Below, in pieces: positions 34,664 to 43,871 of a stretch of 64,000 bases of DNA. The notes under the pieces are model-generated. The model was given only the letters and a program-made list of their open reading frames with translations. It was not told the origin of the DNA and searched no databases. Position 1 is the first letter of the stretch. Every line of letters begins with the position of its first letter. Source of the DNA: Methanobacteriota archaeon (GTDB lineage: Archaea; Halobacteriota; Methanomicrobia; Methanomicrobiales; Methanocorpusculaceae); NCBI GenBank assembly GCA_023396065.1, contig JAEWXF010000009.1, positions 62,001 to 126,000 on the forward strand. Direction: 5' to 3'. Both the position numbers and the translations under genes were made by a program.

Positions 34664-35620
34664 TTATTCATATTCCGAGGTTTCCGGAGGATTCTCCTGT
34701 CTTTTTCCTCCGGTTATCAGTTTCTTTGCACACATACACAGGACCACTCCTCCCAGACCAAGACCGCAGATTGCAAGAATCTCTGTTACCCCTTTATACA
34801 CAAAGGATACCGGCAGTCCGGAAAGTACCATTACTGGAATCAGAACTGCGGCCGCTATGGTGAAAAGTCCGGTTATCCGCAGCATGCCGACAGCCCGCCG
34901 CTCCGAGAGTTTTTTCGGGAAAAACACCAAAACGAGAATCATTGCCAGCGCGGCTATTGCATATACCCACTCACTTGGAGAGACAAACTCATGAAGAAGC
35001 ATAGTATCAAAATACGCCGAGTTCACCCCGCCGGTAAGAATCGTACCCAGTCCGAATGCCACCGCGAGCGCAATCAGAAGTCCGGCGGCTATCCCTCCGG
35101 ATGCGACGGCCATATTCTGTATTTTATCCTCGGATGACAGACGCGGACGCAGGTAGAGATAGAGTGAGGTGAGAACGAATCCGGCGATCGCGATTGCTGT
35201 CAGCCAGGTGATGGTGTCCATCAGCATCTGATATCCGCTGTCAATTGGTGTGTATACGGTTCCCTGTTTGAACGGACCCAGCAGAGGCCACAGCCAGTTC
35301 TGGAGAGAGTAAAACATGAAATCACCGAACTGATGCAGAAACACGCCGATTGCAATACAAAATACGCCGATCCGTTTTTCGTTCCGGGCCCAGAGAAGAA
35401 CTCCGATGGTCAGGAGAATAAACAGCAGGGTCAGAGAGTGAAAGTAAATTCTGCCGTCGTTAATGGACTCGGCAAGAATAATGTGGCCGAGTGGTTTGTC
35501 GATAATGTCCGGCAGGATCCCGCCGAACCCGCAGTACAATACCGCCTTTCTGTTTGATAGGAGGACTGCGAGAATCACCCCTACGACGAGACCAATAAAC
35601 AGATGAAAGAAAAGTAACAT
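34664..35620 (-). CDS. Polytopic membrane protein, YdjM/DUF457-like metal-dependent hydrolase
   Basis: 318 residues from ATG 35620 (an upstream in-frame start at 35656 adds 12 residues). The opening LLFFHLFIGLVVGVILAV, then GGILPDIIDKPLGH and GRIYFHSLTLLF, provide the Asp and His residues of the YdjM-like hydrolase family. FLHQFGDFMF adds a further His. About nine hydrophobic segments are visible. Start choice is uncertain because no good ribosome binding site is seen. The substrate is unknown. Confidence 0.65.
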   Translation of the reverse strand: MLLFFHLFIGLVVGVILAVLLSNRKAVLYCGFGGILPDIIDKPLGHIILAESINDGRIYFHSLTLLFILLTIGVLLWARNEKRIGVFCIAIGVFLHQFGDFMFYSLQNWLWPLLGPFKQGTVYTPIDSGYQMLMDTITWLTAIAIAGFVLTSLYLYLRPRLSSEDKIQNMAVASGGIAAGLLIALAVAFGLGTILTGGVNSAYFDTMLLHEFVSPSEWVYAIAALAMILVLVFFPKKLSERRAVGMLRITGLFTIAAAVLIPVMVLSGLPVSFVYKGVTEILAICGLGLGGVVLCMCAKKLITGGKRQENPPETSEYE

Positions 35621-35691
35621 TGCAGTGTCCGAATCTCTATAGTTCTTGGAAGGCAATCACATTAAATATTCTGGTCCGGGAGAGAAAAATT

Positions 35692-35753
35692 CGAATAATA
35701 CGTAAGACCTAAAGCGACGCCCGGGCGTCGCTTTAGGTCTTACGTATCATTCG
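35692..35753. repeat. 62-bp near-perfect palindrome
   Basis: Around the centre CCC|GGG each arm contains CGAAT, one mismatched base, then ATACGTAAGACCTAAAGCGA followed by CGCCC. Thirty of 31 positions pair. The half-site CGCTTTAGGTCTTACGTATC is repeated near 26658 within dispersed element copy 1. It lies between the membrane protein start and the pheT 3' end. Confidence 0.85.
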
Positions 35754-35763
35754 GTTATCTTGA

Positions 35764-35790
35764 TTTTGCTCCCCGTATCGGGCAGCAAAA
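35764..35790. terminator. Hairpin beyond pheT
   Basis: TTTTGCT and AGCAAAA pair around an inner CCCG/CGGG stem with one C-C mismatch. It lies about 50 bp past the pheT stop on the minus strand and probably ends the trpS-pheS-pheT transcript. The apical part (CTGCCC...GGGGAG on the minus strand) also resembles the dispersed element. Confidence 0.5.
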
Positions 35791-35838
35791 CCAATTCATA
35801 TGATTCACCGGAAGGTGTTCGGACTGACCAAATCCTGC

Positions 35839-37452
35839 TCAGAGAAGACCTTGAAGATCCATCTCAAACGCCGCTGCCGGATGCTCCAGACCAAACGCGA
35901 TCAAAACATCCGGGGATATCTCACCGAACACTCCAATCTTTTTTCCGTCAACATAGATGTCGCCGCGCCTCCCTTCCAGAAACGCCGGATCCTCTGACTC
36001 GTGCACCTCATACGATAATGCCATCATCTGACAGAATGCATCCACAACCGCATAAATCTCCGAGAAATCTGCGGTAGTATGGATAGATACGGCTGCCATC
36101 TTTGGTTTTGTTATCAGAGACTCCACCACATCCCCGCAGGCAAAAATTCTCTGCGGCAGCTCGCGGGACCGGTTTATCGACAAAGACTCCATCAGCAGCG
36201 GTAGAATATCAGTTCTGATAATCGTCTGATCCTCACTGATCGGGTGCAGAACATGGAGCGCCTCCATATTTTCCGGCCGGTTCATCATCGCATACGACAG
36301 CTTGCTGCTGGTCAGCGTAAACGGTGTATTCTCTATGTAGGACAGGCCGACCATTATATTCCTGACAAGGGAGTAGAGTTCCTGTACCGGATGCGGCTTT
36401 CCGACGGTAAACGTTGGCGGCAGACTTGCCGGAATCCTGTCATATCCATAGGCAATCGCCACGTCCTCATAGATATCATGGTCATGCATGATGTCCGCAC
36501 GATAACAGGGAATCGTTACCCGGATAGTGTCAGTACCGGTCACCTCTGCCCCGAACCGCATCTTTTCCAGAAGAGTTTTCATCTCCTCTGCAGTGATGGA
36601 AATGCCAACGAGTTTACAGCACTCGCTCACTGAAACCGTACGGACTGAGGGTTTTAGTGACGGTGTATCCACACCATTCACCGTCACCGACTCAACAACC
36701 GCCCCCATCTCAACCATTGCAGTACAGATAATATGTACCGCCACTGCCACCGCCCGCGGTTCAATACCGGTTACATCGAGCAGAATATTTCTTGTCTCTT
36801 CTGTAACGCGGGTCAGCTCTCCGTTAATGATCGGCGGGAACGAGCAGACATTCCCGTCGGCATCGTGAATCAGCGGAAACATCGGCAGATCCTCCACAAT
36901 CTTCGCATACGCCTTCCCCTTCGGATGCTCAGCGAGAATCTCCTCAAGCGTCATCGGCCGGTCGTAGTCCAGCGGGATGAACGCAGTGGATCGATCGGCT
37001 GCCACATAGGAAAACGGTGCTTTGACCTTGTCCAGATCATGTACTCCGATGGCAACTTTTTTCCGTCCGCGGCCGACAGCCCAGTGAAGAGATTCCTGCA
37101 GACCCATCAGCGACTCAATCATCGCAGAATCCATCCGCACATTCCGGATAACCGCCGACCCCAGATACGGACGGATACCCGCAAGCTTCGGATCAATCGA
37201 AAACGAAACCCCCGACGGCTTCACCGTATACTCAGGCAGCCCCGTCTCAATACCCAGAAATCCCCGCATCGCACGGGCCGTCCCCTCCGCAGAATACAAA
37301 TCCGGCCTGTTCGGGAAAAACTGCACATCCGTCTGCTCCGCCTCCTCACGTTCCACCTCCGAACCCATCATAGGCAGATGGCCACGGATAGTCTGAATAT
37401 CAGCTCTCGTCAAACGTTCCAGATACGCATTATTCAATTTCACAATAGGCAT
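35839..37452 (-). CDS. pheT: Phenylalanyl-tRNA synthetase beta subunit
   Basis: 537 residues, the short archaeal/eukaryotic type without the bacterial N-terminal OB domain. It begins MPIVKLNNAYLERLTRADIQ, has the B3/B4 region (LGSAVIRNVRMDSAMIESLM), the B5 region (VSECCKLVGISITAEEMKTL), and the catalytic-like core (YGYDRIPASLPPTF). It binds tRNA-Phe and forms a heterotetramer with PheS. It starts three bases after the pheS stop and both follow trpS, so the three synthetase genes form one operon. Confidence 0.94.
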   Translation of the reverse strand: MPIVKLNNAYLERLTRADIQTIRGHLPMMGSEVEREEAEQTDVQFFPNRPDLYSAEGTARAMRGFLGIETGLPEYTVKPSGVSFSIDPKLAGIRPYLGSAVIRNVRMDSAMIESLMGLQESLHWAVGRGRKKVAIGVHDLDKVKAPFSYVAADRSTAFIPLDYDRPMTLEEILAEHPKGKAYAKIVEDLPMFPLIHDADGNVCSFPPIINGELTRVTEETRNILLDVTGIEPRAVAVAVHIICTAMVEMGAVVESVTVNGVDTPSLKPSVRTVSVSECCKLVGISITAEEMKTLLEKMRFGAEVTGTDTIRVTIPCYRADIMHDHDIYEDVAIAYGYDRIPASLPPTFTVGKPHPVQELYSLVRNIMVGLSYIENTPFTLTSSKLSYAMMNRPENMEALHVLHPISEDQTIIRTDILPLLMESLSINRSRELPQRIFACGDVVESLITKPKMAAVSIHTTADFSEIYAVVDAFCQMMALSYEVHESEDPAFLEGRRGDIYVDGKKIGVFGEISPDVLIAFGLEHPAAAFEMDLQGLL

Positions 37453-37455
37453 AAT

Positions 37456-38880
37456 TTACCCCCTCCTCACCGGACTCGCACGAATCCAGTCAATATCACT
37501 GCGGTACAGCTGCCGCAGATCCTTCAGACCCATCCGAAGCATCGAAACCCGGGAAACCCCGAGACCCCAGGCGAGCACCGGGCAGTCAATACCCCATGGT
37601 GCCGTAACCTCTTTTCGGAAAATACCTGCACCGCCAAGCTCAACCCATCCGAGTCCGTCAACCCAGACCTCCGGTTCCACCGAAGGTTCAGTATAGGGGA
37701 AGTATCCCGGCCGGAACCTGACCGACTCAAATCCCATTCTGCCGAAAAATTCCTTGAAAAATCCAAGCAGATGACCGAATGTCAGATCCTTATCCATCAC
37801 AATACCCTCCAGCTGCTCAAACTCAGGAAGATGTGTCGGATCAATCGTCTCCCGCCGGTAGACGCGGGAAATGGAAAACGCCTTCAGAGGAGGATTTGGA
37901 TTCTGTGCCAGATGCTGAATCGAAAGCGACGTACTGTGGGTCCGGAGCACACATTTTCGTGCAACATCCGGACTCCAGTCTCCTCCCCATCCCGTTGAAC
38001 CTGTGGCTCCCCCGGTCATATGAATATCGCGGATCTTTTCCCAGCCGCTTGGAAGATCCATCTCCTCTGCCAGATGGAATGTATCCTGCATCTCACGGGC
38101 CGGGTGGTCCTGCGGCTGGTAGAGGGAATCAAAGTTCCAGAATGAATTCTGCACAATAGAGCCGTGGAACTCGGTAAATCCCATCTCAAACAACAGTGAC
38201 CGGATCTCATCCAGGATCTGCTGGTTCGGGTGGACACGACCTCCGTAGATCTTCTTCGGCAGCTTTTCAACACTATATCGGCGCAGAGGCAGATTTTTCC
38301 ACTCCCCTGATAGAATCTGTTCGCGGGACAGCGTTCCGACCTCCTCACGAAGATCCAGACCCGATGCAACAACGGCCTCACCCTCCGGGGTGATGGAAAT
38401 ATTCCAGACAACATGCTCGGTGATCTGGGCAAGTCCGCGTCTCACCAGCTCCGTACACCCGGGAGTCCCCGCCGTCGGATGCCGCAGAGCGGCCTCATCC
38501 TCACCCTCTGCTACATCCTCTGCGGCCCTGACCATACCTTTGTCAATAGTGATCCAGTTTTTCTTCCGCAGCCAGCCGATTGCGATTTTGGACAGCGGAT
38601 GCTTCGTCAGCTCGCTCATCGGCACACTCCCATGAATACTTGCCAGAACCTGACGTTCGGGAAGTCCTTCTGCAGCGTATTTTTTTCCCTCGTCGGTCAG
38701 TTCAACCGTCTCGAAGATCTGTTTCTCCAGATTCACCAGGCCGCGGTCAGCACACAGATGTGCCCACTGGACCACCGCATCTGCGGGAGTTCCGAGTTTT
38801 TCTGCCATTGTTCCGGCATCCGCTGCTTTCATTTCCGACAGGGCTGCCAGAATCCTTTTTTCATTTATTGTCAGATCCAT
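37456..38880 (-). CDS. pheS: Phenylalanyl-tRNA synthetase alpha subunit
   Basis: 474 residues from ATG 38880, two bases after the trpS stop. The N-terminal part is a winged-helix tRNA-binding region (ILAALSEMKAADAGTMAEKL). The class II catalytic domain follows: FSISRVYRRETIDPTHLPEF is motif 2, then a late GLGVSRVSMLRMGLKDLRQL (motif 3). It activates phenylalanine. All three class II motifs can be traced. A GTG nine bases upstream is possible but adds nothing conserved. Confidence 0.94.
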   Translation of the reverse strand: MDLTINEKRILAALSEMKAADAGTMAEKLGTPADAVVQWAHLCADRGLVNLEKQIFETVELTDEGKKYAAEGLPERQVLASIHGSVPMSELTKHPLSKIAIGWLRKKNWITIDKGMVRAAEDVAEGEDEAALRHPTAGTPGCTELVRRGLAQITEHVVWNISITPEGEAVVASGLDLREEVGTLSREQILSGEWKNLPLRRYSVEKLPKKIYGGRVHPNQQILDEIRSLLFEMGFTEFHGSIVQNSFWNFDSLYQPQDHPAREMQDTFHLAEEMDLPSGWEKIRDIHMTGGATGSTGWGGDWSPDVARKCVLRTHSTSLSIQHLAQNPNPPLKAFSISRVYRRETIDPTHLPEFEQLEGIVMDKDLTFGHLLGFFKEFFGRMGFESVRFRPGYFPYTEPSVEPEVWVDGLGWVELGGAGIFRKEVTAPWGIDCPVLAWGLGVSRVSMLRMGLKDLRQLYRSDIDWIRASPVRRG

Positions 38881-38882
38881 CG

Positions 38883-40145
38883 TTACCACTCTACCATATG
38901 GGCAGTTTCATCACGCTTCTCTTTAAACTCCGCAAGGAAAGCACGGACACGCTCCAGTGTTTCCTTCTTACACGTACCGCACATCAGCTCACCCGCCTTA
39001 CAGGCACGGCACATCTCCGCAAGCTCCACATCGTTCTCCTGCATATGGAACCGGTTCAGTTGATAAACGGAACACTTCTCCGGCTCTCCGCCGAGTTTCT
39101 TCTGCTCCTCCAGTGTCTGGCGTCCGCCTGTCATTGCCCCCATGATCTTTTTCTTTACATCCTTCTCGGGATCATCAAACCAGACCAGACTGTCGGGAAC
39201 ACTGGATGACATTTTGCCGCCCTGAAGCCCCTGCAGGAAACTATGATAGGTTGCCGAAGGTATCTGAAAACCGTACCCCCCGAACTCGCGTTCAATTTCC
39301 CGGACAACTACATCCGTTTCTGCAACCGTAAGCGGAAGACCTGCCGGCAGATCCACATGGCCCTCATACTTCTTCGCACCGTTGAATCGCTTCGCAACCG
39401 CATCAATCGCGTCAGGATCTGCATTTTTGGCACGAATACTGATATGGGTTCCCCGGTCCTCAACGAGAAACATCCGCAGGGAGTTGGAAATATCCCGGGT
39501 CAGACGGATATGGGGATCCTGATCAATACCTACCGGCACAACGGTTGGCGCCTCTCCTGCAACCAGCTGAGGATACAAAATGTCTGCAACCTGCATTGAC
39601 ACACTCACCGCATGAGCAAGCTCCGTCTCCGGGCCGAATCCATAAATTGCGGAAAGTTCGGAGAAGTTAATCTTCGTCGCCGCCTCAAACGCCAGATCCT
39701 TTAATGCATTATTTCGCCGCTGTGAATAGATCTCCCCACAAAACCCGAGGGCATAGAGACATTCCATGTACTCACGGGCATATTTATCGCAGGTATCCCA
39801 GGAAAGCCCACGCACCGCGTGCGCCTCACGGTCTGCCATTGAAATAAACCCACGGCCGCCCTGCTGAATATGCCAGACAACCTCTTTCATCACCATCAGA
39901 TGGCCGAAGTGCGGATGACCGGACGGCATGAATCCGGTCAGCACGTGAAACGGTCTTTTCTGCAACATGGCATCTACAACCGCATCATATCCACGGTGGC
40001 CTGCCACAATGTTCCTCCGGATAAATACCGGAGGATGTTCTATTGTATTTTTCATTGGTCCAAACGGCTCAATACCGAAATCAGCAATCAGCCGGTTTAT
40101 ATCCATCTTGGGCGTACTTGACCAGGGGTTAATCTGTTCTGCCAT
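38883..40145 (-). CDS. trpS: Tryptophanyl-tRNA synthetase
   Basis: 420 residues of the archaeal/eukaryotic form. The nucleotide-binding segment TGFMPSGHPHFGHLMVMKEV holds the HIGH-like motif, and KMSSSVPDS is the KMSKS equivalent. FHVLTGFMPSG precedes it. A Cys pair region (CRACKAGELMCGTC) near the C-terminus may bind zinc. It loads tryptophan onto tRNA-Trp and is first in the operon with pheS and pheT. Confidence 0.95.
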   Translation of the reverse strand: MAEQINPWSSTPKMDINRLIADFGIEPFGPMKNTIEHPPVFIRRNIVAGHRGYDAVVDAMLQKRPFHVLTGFMPSGHPHFGHLMVMKEVVWHIQQGGRGFISMADREAHAVRGLSWDTCDKYAREYMECLYALGFCGEIYSQRRNNALKDLAFEAATKINFSELSAIYGFGPETELAHAVSVSMQVADILYPQLVAGEAPTVVPVGIDQDPHIRLTRDISNSLRMFLVEDRGTHISIRAKNADPDAIDAVAKRFNGAKKYEGHVDLPAGLPLTVAETDVVVREIEREFGGYGFQIPSATYHSFLQGLQGGKMSSSVPDSLVWFDDPEKDVKKKIMGAMTGGRQTLEEQKKLGGEPEKCSVYQLNRFHMQENDVELAEMCRACKAGELMCGTCKKETLERVRAFLAEFKEKRDETAHMVEW

Positions 40146-40158
40146 AATCTCACTATTC

Positions 40159-41229
40159 TTATAATTTCATTCGGGCAAACTCAATGAAGGTCAGTTCATC
40201 ATCATTGATCGAGGCAAACAGCATCTTCTTTTTCACACTGTGTGCCAGCCGGACCGATCGGGAGATCATACTCATCGGGAGTGTCAGACTGTGCGGGCAT
40301 GCATGCACCAGCATCTCAGAATGATTGTTCTGCTCGGTATACACACGGAAATGGTGACCGTATTTGTATCCGGTCCGCGGTGAAAAGCCAAGACTCCGCA
40401 AATAACGGTATGTGATCATCTTTTCCGCAAAATCCGGATCATTCTCTGCTGCAAATTTTTGGTATGCTTCAGCGCCCATCTCCGGCTCAAGCTGCAGCTG
40501 TTTGTGTTCCAGCATCCATGCGGTCTCAACCGGGGCGAGAAACATATGTTTCCCGTCAAGCAGCGTGCCGAGCCACCTGTTTTTCAGTGTTTCCGTAATC
40601 CCGGATCCATCCTCGGTCACATACGCTGAGACACCAGCGAGCCGGGCGGGGATGGACGGGTACTCTGTTGTTTCCTCATCTTTTCTCTGGAGTTTCTGAA
40701 TCCGGATCTCGTAATAGGTGATCTCATGTTCATCGTCAGCTGCGGCCAGAAGAAACTGTTTTCTCATGTTGGCCGCCGACTGCGCCTCGCTGAGGACCAC
40801 CGAAAGGTCCACCAGATCACGTTCGGATACCACCCGAAGAAGATACCGCGACTGACCGTGACCGGGTCTTTGGCCGCGCGGGAATATCCGATAGTCCTGC
40901 GGTCCGGTCGTAACCACATATCCACGTTCCCGAATGTCACGATACACCGTAAAACTCCGAAGAAATCCCGGAAATTTTGCACATTCTGCAAGAAGCTGAT
41001 CGAAGCTGAAACCTTCTACCTCAATTTTTCCGCGTGCGATGAGGTACAATGCCTCTACGCAGGCGAGGCGAAGTTTTCCCGTTTTTTCGATACGGCCGTA
41101 TCCGCTCTGCTCATACAATGCCGCTGCTGCGGGCGGGGCGATAACGTTACCTCCGCCTGCAGGAGAGGAATCTTTGGTCTGAATGAATACTGCCTTCACG
41201 CTGGATATAGGTTTGTTTTCCCGCATCAT
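40159..41229 (-). CDS. endA: tRNA splicing endonuclease
   Basis: 356 residues, the two-repeat homodimeric type. The first half looks like the degenerate repeat (YGRIEKTGKLRLACVEALYL and VVTTGPQDYRIFPRG). The second contains the catalytic repeat: YRYLRSLGFSPRTGYKYGHH (Tyr and His) and a terminal DDELTFIEFARMKL, with HACPHSLTLPMSMISRSVRL between. It cleaves bulge-helix-bulge introns. The start is uncertain: GTG 41253 lies next to its own GAGGTG-like sequence and ATG 41229/41226 have poor ribosome binding sites. Confidence 0.87.
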   Translation of the reverse strand: MMRENKPISSVKAVFIQTKDSSPAGGGNVIAPPAAAALYEQSGYGRIEKTGKLRLACVEALYLIARGKIEVEGFSFDQLLAECAKFPGFLRSFTVYRDIRERGYVVTTGPQDYRIFPRGQRPGHGQSRYLLRVVSERDLVDLSVVLSEAQSAANMRKQFLLAAADDEHEITYYEIRIQKLQRKDEETTEYPSIPARLAGVSAYVTEDGSGITETLKNRWLGTLLDGKHMFLAPVETAWMLEHKQLQLEPEMGAEAYQKFAAENDPDFAEKMITYRYLRSLGFSPRTGYKYGHHFRVYTEQNNHSEMLVHACPHSLTLPMSMISRSVRLAHSVKKKMLFASINDDELTFIEFARMKL

Positions 41230-41303
41230 TAAATGGGGTGCATTGAATGTCACCTCTCATCATCCCTAAAGCTACTAATAGAGGAAAGTAAAACATACTA
41301 TAC

Positions 41304-42626
41304 ATGTTCCAATACGGGAAGCACATCGGTGTTCTCTTTCTTGTAGCAGTTATCTGCTGCTGCGGGGTTCAGGGTGCGGTTACAGAGGATCTCAATGTAA
41401 CCTATCATCTCGGAGGACCGAACAATATCAACTCTTATACGGATATCCAGGCTGTATCTGCCGCTCCGGGCGGAGGATATTATCTTGGTATCCTGCAGGA
41501 CGCAACGGTTTCTCTGATGAAAACCGATGCAGCAGGCAGTGAAATCTGGCGAAAAACATTCCCCGGGGAAGAAGTACGGACTCTTTTGACTCTGGAGGAC
41601 GGAGGTGTTCTGCTTGCGACCACAACGATGACCATCGCCAATGATACCACCGGGTATACCTTCGGCGGTAACACGTATCTGATCCGTGCTGACGCTGACG
41701 GAAACGCTGTCTGGAACCAGCAGCTGGTCGACACTGGCGCAGGTGACATGCTTGTTACCGGAAACCAGATCAAGTTTGCCGGCTGGTTCTGGGAAAGCAT
41801 GAGCGGATTCACCCAGAGTTTCCTGCTTGAGTCCGGAGCGCCGGCAAACGATCAGATCCGTCTGGGCAATGAAACTACCGCACGCATTCCGCTGGGAATG
41901 GTTCTGGCTGATGACGGGACCCTCGTACTGACCGGCGGGACAACCGCGTCCCTCGCCGAAGAGAGTCAGGAAGCATGGATTGCCAACGTGAAAAATGGTA
42001 TCACCCTCTGGGATACCGTGATCAGAACCGGCAGCCAGGACCCGATGTATGGCCCTGGGGCCTGCGGTTATGCGCTCTGCAAAACAGCTGACGGTGGATA
42101 CATGGTGGTCGGGTCCAATCCCCCGTACCGGGTAACGGTAGCGGCAGGTATCGCCTGGGCCGCATCTGTCGACGCCTCCGGGAATGTGGAGTGGGTAAAA
42201 GAAATTGAGGGCTGTTATGCTCCCTATGGGATTGTTCCCTTTGGAAAAGAGTACCTCATAGCCGGCATGAGCGGGTATGACTTCCCGGTCTGGCTGACAC
42301 TGACCTCCGGAGGTGCCACAACCCAGCTCTCCTCACCCGGAGTTCAGGGTAGATTCAATGATATTGCACTGACATCCTCCACAACCGCAGCGGTTGCCGG
42401 CTGGAGTTATCTGACCGATGAACCTGACGGTCTTTTCATTACACTCTCCACCACGGAAACCACACCCTCAACGCCGTCAGCATCTTTGGACGGCACTCCA
42501 GTGTGGGTTTGGGCCCTTGGCGGCATTATCTGCCTGATTATTGTGGGCGGTATTGTTTACTTCGTGGCTCTCAGAAAACCGGCATCCTCAGAAAAGAAAG
42601 GAAAATCATCTGGAAAGAAACGGTAA
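41304..42626 (+). CDS. Secreted repeat protein with C-terminal membrane anchor
   Basis: 440 residues. A signal peptide (VLFLVAVICCCGVQGA) is followed by short repeated motifs of the beta-propeller type (GGGYYLGILQDATVSLMKTD, DGNAVWNQQLV, DGGYMVVGSN, DASGNVEWVKEI, TLVLTGGTTAS). A Thr/Pro/Ser linker and one membrane helix (PVWVWALGGIICLIIVGGIV, about 402-422) lead to a Lys-rich cytoplasmic tail. No PGF sorting motif is present. Its last codons (CATCTGGAAAGAAACGGTAA) are repeated 208 bp further on. Function unknown; a cell-surface protein. Confidence 0.8.
   Translation: MFQYGKHIGVLFLVAVICCCGVQGAVTEDLNVTYHLGGPNNINSYTDIQAVSAAPGGGYYLGILQDATVSLMKTDAAGSEIWRKTFPGEEVRTLLTLEDGGVLLATTTMTIANDTTGYTFGGNTYLIRADADGNAVWNQQLVDTGAGDMLVTGNQIKFAGWFWESMSGFTQSFLLESGAPANDQIRLGNETTARIPLGMVLADDGTLVLTGGTTASLAEESQEAWIANVKNGITLWDTVIRTGSQDPMYGPGACGYALCKTADGGYMVVGSNPPYRVTVAAGIAWAASVDASGNVEWVKEIEGCYAPYGIVPFGKEYLIAGMSGYDFPVWLTLTSGGATTQLSSPGVQGRFNDIALTSSTTAAVAGWSYLTDEPDGLFITLSTTETTPSTPSASLDGTPVWVWALGGIICLIIVGGIVYFVALRKPASSEKKGKSSGKKR
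42607..42626 (+). repeat. Direct repeat, left copy
   Basis: CATCTGGAAAGAAACGGTAA is the end of the anchored-protein gene including its stop codon. It recurs with one mismatch (G to A) at 42835-42854, on the far side of dispersed element copy 2. Confidence 0.7.
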
Positions 42627-42834
42627 CTTTCCGAGCGTCGACACGCTCAGCCGCTTCCGCGTCTTCACTCAGTCGTCGCTTTATGTCTTCCGTTGCGGGG
42701 TTTCCCCCCGCTAGGGGTGACCCTCTCCGAACCCGTAGGGTGAGTAGTCGAAGATATCAGTTCCTGTGCGAGGTCGCTGCTGCCCGCCACGGGGCAGCGA
42801 CCCCCCCACATTAGGAAGTGGTATGTTCGAATAG
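42627..42834 (+). repeat. Dispersed structured element, copy 2
   Basis: 208 bp between the two direct repeats. It carries the same ordered features as the copy near 26.7 kb: a small hairpin (ACCC-gta-GGGT) directly before GAGTAGTCGAAGA (42742-42754), then an 11-bp hairpin (42772-42802) with a CTG bulge and a GCCACG loop, then ATTAGGAAGTGG and TGTTCGA. The lower stem differs from copy 1 by loss of one complete base pair, so pairing is kept. No protein-coding frame is supported. Confidence 0.65.
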
Positions 42835-42854
42835 CATCTGGAAAGAAACGATAA
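42835..42854 (+). repeat. Direct repeat, right copy
   Basis: CATCTGGAAAGAAACGATAA matches the end of the preceding gene with a single mismatch. It marks the right edge of dispersed element copy 2. A TATA-poor stretch continues to the MsvR-like gene end at 42923. Confidence 0.65.
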
Positions 42855-42922
42855 TCGTTCTTTCCTCTTTTTCAATTCAAAAAATAACAGTGAAGTCTTT
42901 TTTGATATCTATTGATCTTTGG

Positions 42923-43708
42923 TCAGTTCTCCGATGTCTGTTCTGCAGTTTCCAACACCATAATCTCAAAACAGCAGGCCGGATATCCTTGAGTCATGCA
43001 CTCAATCTCTTCGGCAGCCACATCCTGTTTGTAATAGGCCCGAAACACTGCCTGAAGAATTCCTTTGGAGATTACGCAGCATCCTTTTGTACTTTTTGGG
43101 AGAACCATGCATTCGTAGCATTTATAGATCTCCAGTCTGAGCGGATGAATCGAACGGATCCGCATCTCGCCAAGACCATAGCGCGCCCAGAAGCGAATAA
43201 CATTTTCTATTGTTTTCTCCAGAGAATCCGTCACGAGATACAGCGACACTGATTCCCCCAGTATTTCCCCTCCGCGGATCATAATCGGATCAATCTGGAC
43301 CCCGGCTTCCAGCAGGGCAACCTGAATTATATGGGGAATAATCTGCCGGTAGTCTACGTTGTCATATTTAATATAGCACTGGCAAATCAGTTCGCGGAAC
43401 TCATTGTTTCCCGTCTGCTGGCAGGGGACAATATCACCGACGTGGGAAGACGTCAGGAAATACTGTTTCTTCCGTGCATCGCCCGGAACCGTTCGTGCAG
43501 CAATCAGGCCTGCGTTAATGAGGGAGTTGACATGGACAGAGACCGTGGATTTAGAGAGTCCGGTATACTCCATAATCCGTGCAAACGACACCTCACCTTC
43601 ATCACGAAGAAGAAACAGAATACTATTTCGAATCGGGCTGCGGATAGCTGTCACTGTTCCTTCACTGGAAAAGAGTCTCAGGGGCTGGTGATGATCAGGT
43701 TCTATCAT
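42923..43708 (-). CDS. MsvR-like regulator with V4R domain
   Basis: 261 residues from ATG 43708 (a TTG at 43729 is also possible). The N-terminal ArsR-like winged helix (IRSPIRNSILFLLRDEGEVS, then YTGLSKSTVSVHVNSLINAG) is followed by a V4R domain of about 150 residues containing many cysteines (C197, C200, C210, C211, C237, C245, C246 in this numbering). Methanogen MsvR proteins sense redox state through V4R cysteines and control oxygen-response genes. TATATA at 43759-43764 lies about 25 bp before the likely start of transcription. Confidence 0.85.
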   Translation of the reverse strand: MIEPDHHQPLRLFSSEGTVTAIRSPIRNSILFLLRDEGEVSFARIMEYTGLSKSTVSVHVNSLINAGLIAARTVPGDARKKQYFLTSSHVGDIVPCQQTGNNEFRELICQCYIKYDNVDYRQIIPHIIQVALLEAGVQIDPIMIRGGEILGESVSLYLVTDSLEKTIENVIRFWARYGLGEMRIRSIHPLRLEIYKCYECMVLPKSTKGCCVISKGILQAVFRAYYKQDVAAEEIECMTQGYPACCFEIMVLETAEQTSEN

Positions 43709-43871
43709 AGAATACGGCGTATCTCGCAATCTCCTCGGGAGTGTTTCTCACTTTTCTGTATATAGGAGTACTTCGATATCAATCTTTGTCAATCGGCATA
43801 CCGGGGTAATACCTTAACATTTCAAAACATGTATTGCGGGATGCGTGCTCCTGCTGTATCATTCAAAAAAA

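Noticed and set aside
42402..42600. PGF-CTERM sorting signal at the end of the secreted protein
   Set aside because: The tail has a Thr/Pro linker, a membrane helix and Lys residues but no PGF motif, so archaeosortase A is not its obvious processor.
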